From NCBI RefSeq assembly GCF_036324505.1, contig NC_086360.1, forward strand, positions 18,530,261-18,594,260: a stretch of DNA of 64,000 bases. The letters are read 5' to 3'. The notes below the pieces were generated by a model. The model ran no database searches. It was not told the DNA's origin and worked only from the letters and a program-made list of their open reading frames with translations. This DNA comes from Eleginops maclovinus. Taxonomy: Eukaryota; Chordata; Actinopteri; Perciformes; Eleginopidae. This document shows positions 61,670 to 64,000 of this stretch, piece after piece (position 1 is the stretch's first letter; the number at the start of each line of letters is the position of its first letter). The position numbers were made by a program, and so were the translations under genes.

Positions 61670-63249
61670 AGGGTCTGAAGGAGAATAGTATTTACACCTA
61701 ATGTAAACTGATGTACACACACCAACACAAACTGGTCCTCACACAGTTTACTACTCGCCTCAGCTAATGCTATGAAGGAGGAGGGCTGAATTTCTTCTTC
61801 TTAATATTTTGATGGCTTTGAGATTTTGCAGTGTTTGAATTTACCCTAATTTAGATTTAGGTTTGGGCTGCTTATGCATTATCCCAATTTAAATAGCAGC
61901 TTATTGTCCTTTTTTTTTTTTACAGCAAAACTGAATCAAAGGATTGACAAAAAACCACACCAGATGTGATTGGTCAGAAGAAAACACAAAAAATTGAGGA
62001 AGGCGTTAGGAGAGTTATTAGCAGTGTCATTCAGTGAAATTCTCTCAAAGGTCTTATTGTGCAAAACATTAATGCTCATTCTTGACTGTTAAGATTTGAT
62101 CGGATCAAAAACAGACTCAAGACAAACTTTTTTTTCTTGTTAATTTGGGAGAGATTGTTAAAACAAACGTGTTTTTTGTAATTCTGGATTCTGTGTGTTT
62201 TCCGGATAACTTGAGTAGTTGAAAGGAGAACATCTGATTTGTAACTAAAGTACCTACCTGTTTACTTGTGTTATTCGTCTATGTCTCCTCAGTCAAAAAG
62301 CACTTTCAGATTCAACACATTTAACACCCTTACAAAAAAGTCCAGTTGGCATTCACCCCGCCAATATTTCAGAAATCCGATTAGACTATCCAGGTTATTT
62401 TGGAAACATGATCGATCCTAGTGTGACGGTGCCATTAAGTATTTGGGGATCAATCCTGAATGAATCGTAATGGAATTTTTGACTGGAGCCTTGAGGCCTT
62501 TAGGCATTTTTTGAGCCTTTATTACAGTCAAATAAGAGACTTTAAATGAGTGCATTTGCAGGCCGGACTGGACTCTGGAGTCTCATCCCTCATTGCTTTC
62601 TATCCATCCCTGAGATAGAAGCAGTGCTCCATTAGTTTCAGTGTCCAGACGTGGACAGCCTCAATGGATGAGCCTGTCATGGCTCCCTCATTTGCCCCAT
62701 GTACAGCAGGGTTTGTTATCACATGTCTAATTAGAACTTGATAAAAAATATTTCACAAAAATCCAGTCATTAAATATAGTTTAAGGAGATTTATGGTCAA
62801 ATATGCCTTAAAGATCTTTTAATGGCTCTGCTGACTTGTTAAGTTTGTAATTAATGATCTTCTAATACATACTGTGGTATGATTTAGAAAGCACAATGAG
62901 ATTCTGGGAATGAAGTCGTTTTGGAAAAGGGCATCTGGGGCTTTCAGAAGCTATATTAAATAGTTCTGCTCAGGCTGGTCTGCTTAGAGCCATGAAGTCT
63001 GCTGTGAAAAAGTTCACACACATCAGTGTCTACATATTGTTGGGATCTCTTTTATGTTCAGGTGCAAGGAGTAATGCATGATTATTAGATAGTATCTATG
63101 TCATTTTATCATACTCCATTAGTGTGTTCAGAAAGGTCTCGGCCTCCGTGGAGTTCTGCTTGAATATTTTAGGGGATAGGTGTAAGGTTTTTTTTGTTTA
63201 AGTAATGCAAAATGTCTCTCTTCCACTAATCCACACAATAAGCAAATGC

Positions 63250-63640
63250 ATATGTATCAAACTGTAAATGCATTATACTAATAACAGTGGCCTGTTTCAT
63301 CAGGAGAGTAATGGTGTCCTTATTAGCATAATTAATGACAAATGGCAGCGCAGCATTGGTGGATTGGTTCTAGGGGATGATAAATTGGTGGATGCCCAGG
63401 TTAGTGGCTGCCAAGGAGGCCTCTTTGGCTGTCATCCCTCCTGCTTCCACTCTGGCACAGTTCATTACTCACCGTGTGAGATGCCACTTTACATTGCCTG
63501 GTACTGTGAGCATGGAGAACTTAATAATGCCACCACAACCACATAGGGCCTGCTGCTTTACCCACAGTCCAGAGGGCAAGCAGCTCAGCGAGGGCTAGGG
63601 GTGGAGGGGAGCGGGCGGACATGGGAATCCTCTCCTGCAG
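63250..63640. promoter_or_regulatory. Candidate conserved element in mvb12b intron 7
   Basis: A low-repeat block with TTATTAGCATAATTAATGAC followed by a GC-moderate stretch to about 63640. The open frames here (92 and 73 residues on +) show no domain and are treated as chance. Confidence 0.25.
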
Positions 63641-64000
63641 CTGCGCTGATCAAAACAGATCACAAGTCAGTCGCAACTTGAGGGGAACCGGGGCCATATG
63701 ACCCAGTCTCCAGTGCTGGTGAGTGTTTCTTGTTAGGATTTCTGGGGCTCGCCACATCCCTCGCATCATTACGGGTTAGTTTGCCCACAGAACCGCTAAT
63801 TAAGAGGGGATTTGTGTAATTGTGCCTTCTGCTGTGTCCCATCCGGCACATGCAATTTACTGTCAGCCCTCTGCCAGCTTTTACACTTGTCCAGAGAGGC
63901 GTACCCCATTTATACACACATTCTGCTGCACATTTACCAGCAGCCACAGCTGGGGATCAATGCCAGTGCCATGGCAATGTCTTAAAAGACACTGTGCTGC

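Larger units (their letters stand above)
58076..64000 (+). other. mvb12b: mvb12b intron 7, running past the window end
   Basis: Contains the alternative terminal exon candidate, (GT)13, A13 and G13 runs, and two candidate conserved blocks. No exon encoding MDGVPF or the UMA segment was seen, so the intron appears to continue beyond 64000. Confidence 0.7.

Noticed and set aside
63268..63598. Overlapping + strand ORFs of 92 and 73 residues near the window end
   Set aside because: No similarity to the MVB12B C-terminus (no MDGVPF or IKSLAEIE-like block) and no acceptor in phase.
1..64000. tRNA, rRNA, CRISPR arrays, viral or toxin genes
   Set aside because: None recognised on either strand; the only mobile coding DNA is the Tc1 transposase.

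Overview
The window looks like nuclear DNA of a ray-finned fish, probably a percomorph. It has vertebrate GT-AG introns, AT-rich non-coding DNA with scattered microsatellites, a young Tc1 transposon of a family common in teleosts, and a hAT-type MITE whose ends begin CAGTGGTGG. It holds no bacterial operons, no CRISPR array and no rRNA or tRNA gene that I can recognise. Nearly all open reading frames are chance ORFs.

The one recognisable host gene is the 5' part of mvb12b, which encodes multivesicular body subunit 12B of the ESCRT-I complex. It lies on the + strand. Six coding exons (42077-42176, 48845-48940, 50695-50785, 51769-51898, 52016-52126, 58017-58075) join with consistent phases and encode the MABP domain and the start of the linker. 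A likely promoter with an ETS site and a GC box, plus a candidate first exon, lies at about 40240-40313. The last coding exons, which carry the UMA domain, were not found and should lie beyond base 64000. A separate in-frame exon candidate at 61350-61453 could give a short alternative C-terminus.

Bases 1 to about 40200 hold no supported gene. This stretch reads as a gene desert: many low-repeat segments dense in homeodomain (TAATTA), POU octamer (ATGCAAAT) and PBX/MEIS-like (TGTCAATCA) words, interrupted by pyrimidine and purine tracts and repeat relics. In human, MVB12B lies between the developmental regulators PBX3 and LMX1B. I therefore infer that these segments, and similar ones in the mvb12b introns, may be long-range enhancers of such neighbours; neither neighbour is visible here.

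Mobile and structural DNA: a full-length 1604-bp Tc1 element sits in intron 2 (43397-45000) with 208-bp inverted repeats and a DD34E transposase broken by one frameshift. A 354-bp hAT-like MITE (39772-40125) with a degenerate 8-bp target duplication ends about 115 bp upstream of the promoter motifs. A nested perfect palindrome (45272-45351) lies just downstream of the Tc1 element. A CpG-rich patch in intron 6 (about 52380-52760) is a candidate internal promoter. I see no convincing undescribed multi-gene system. The most unusual items are the nested palindromes, the 12-bp-spaced TAATTA triplet, the candidate alternative terminal exon and the intronic CpG patch.
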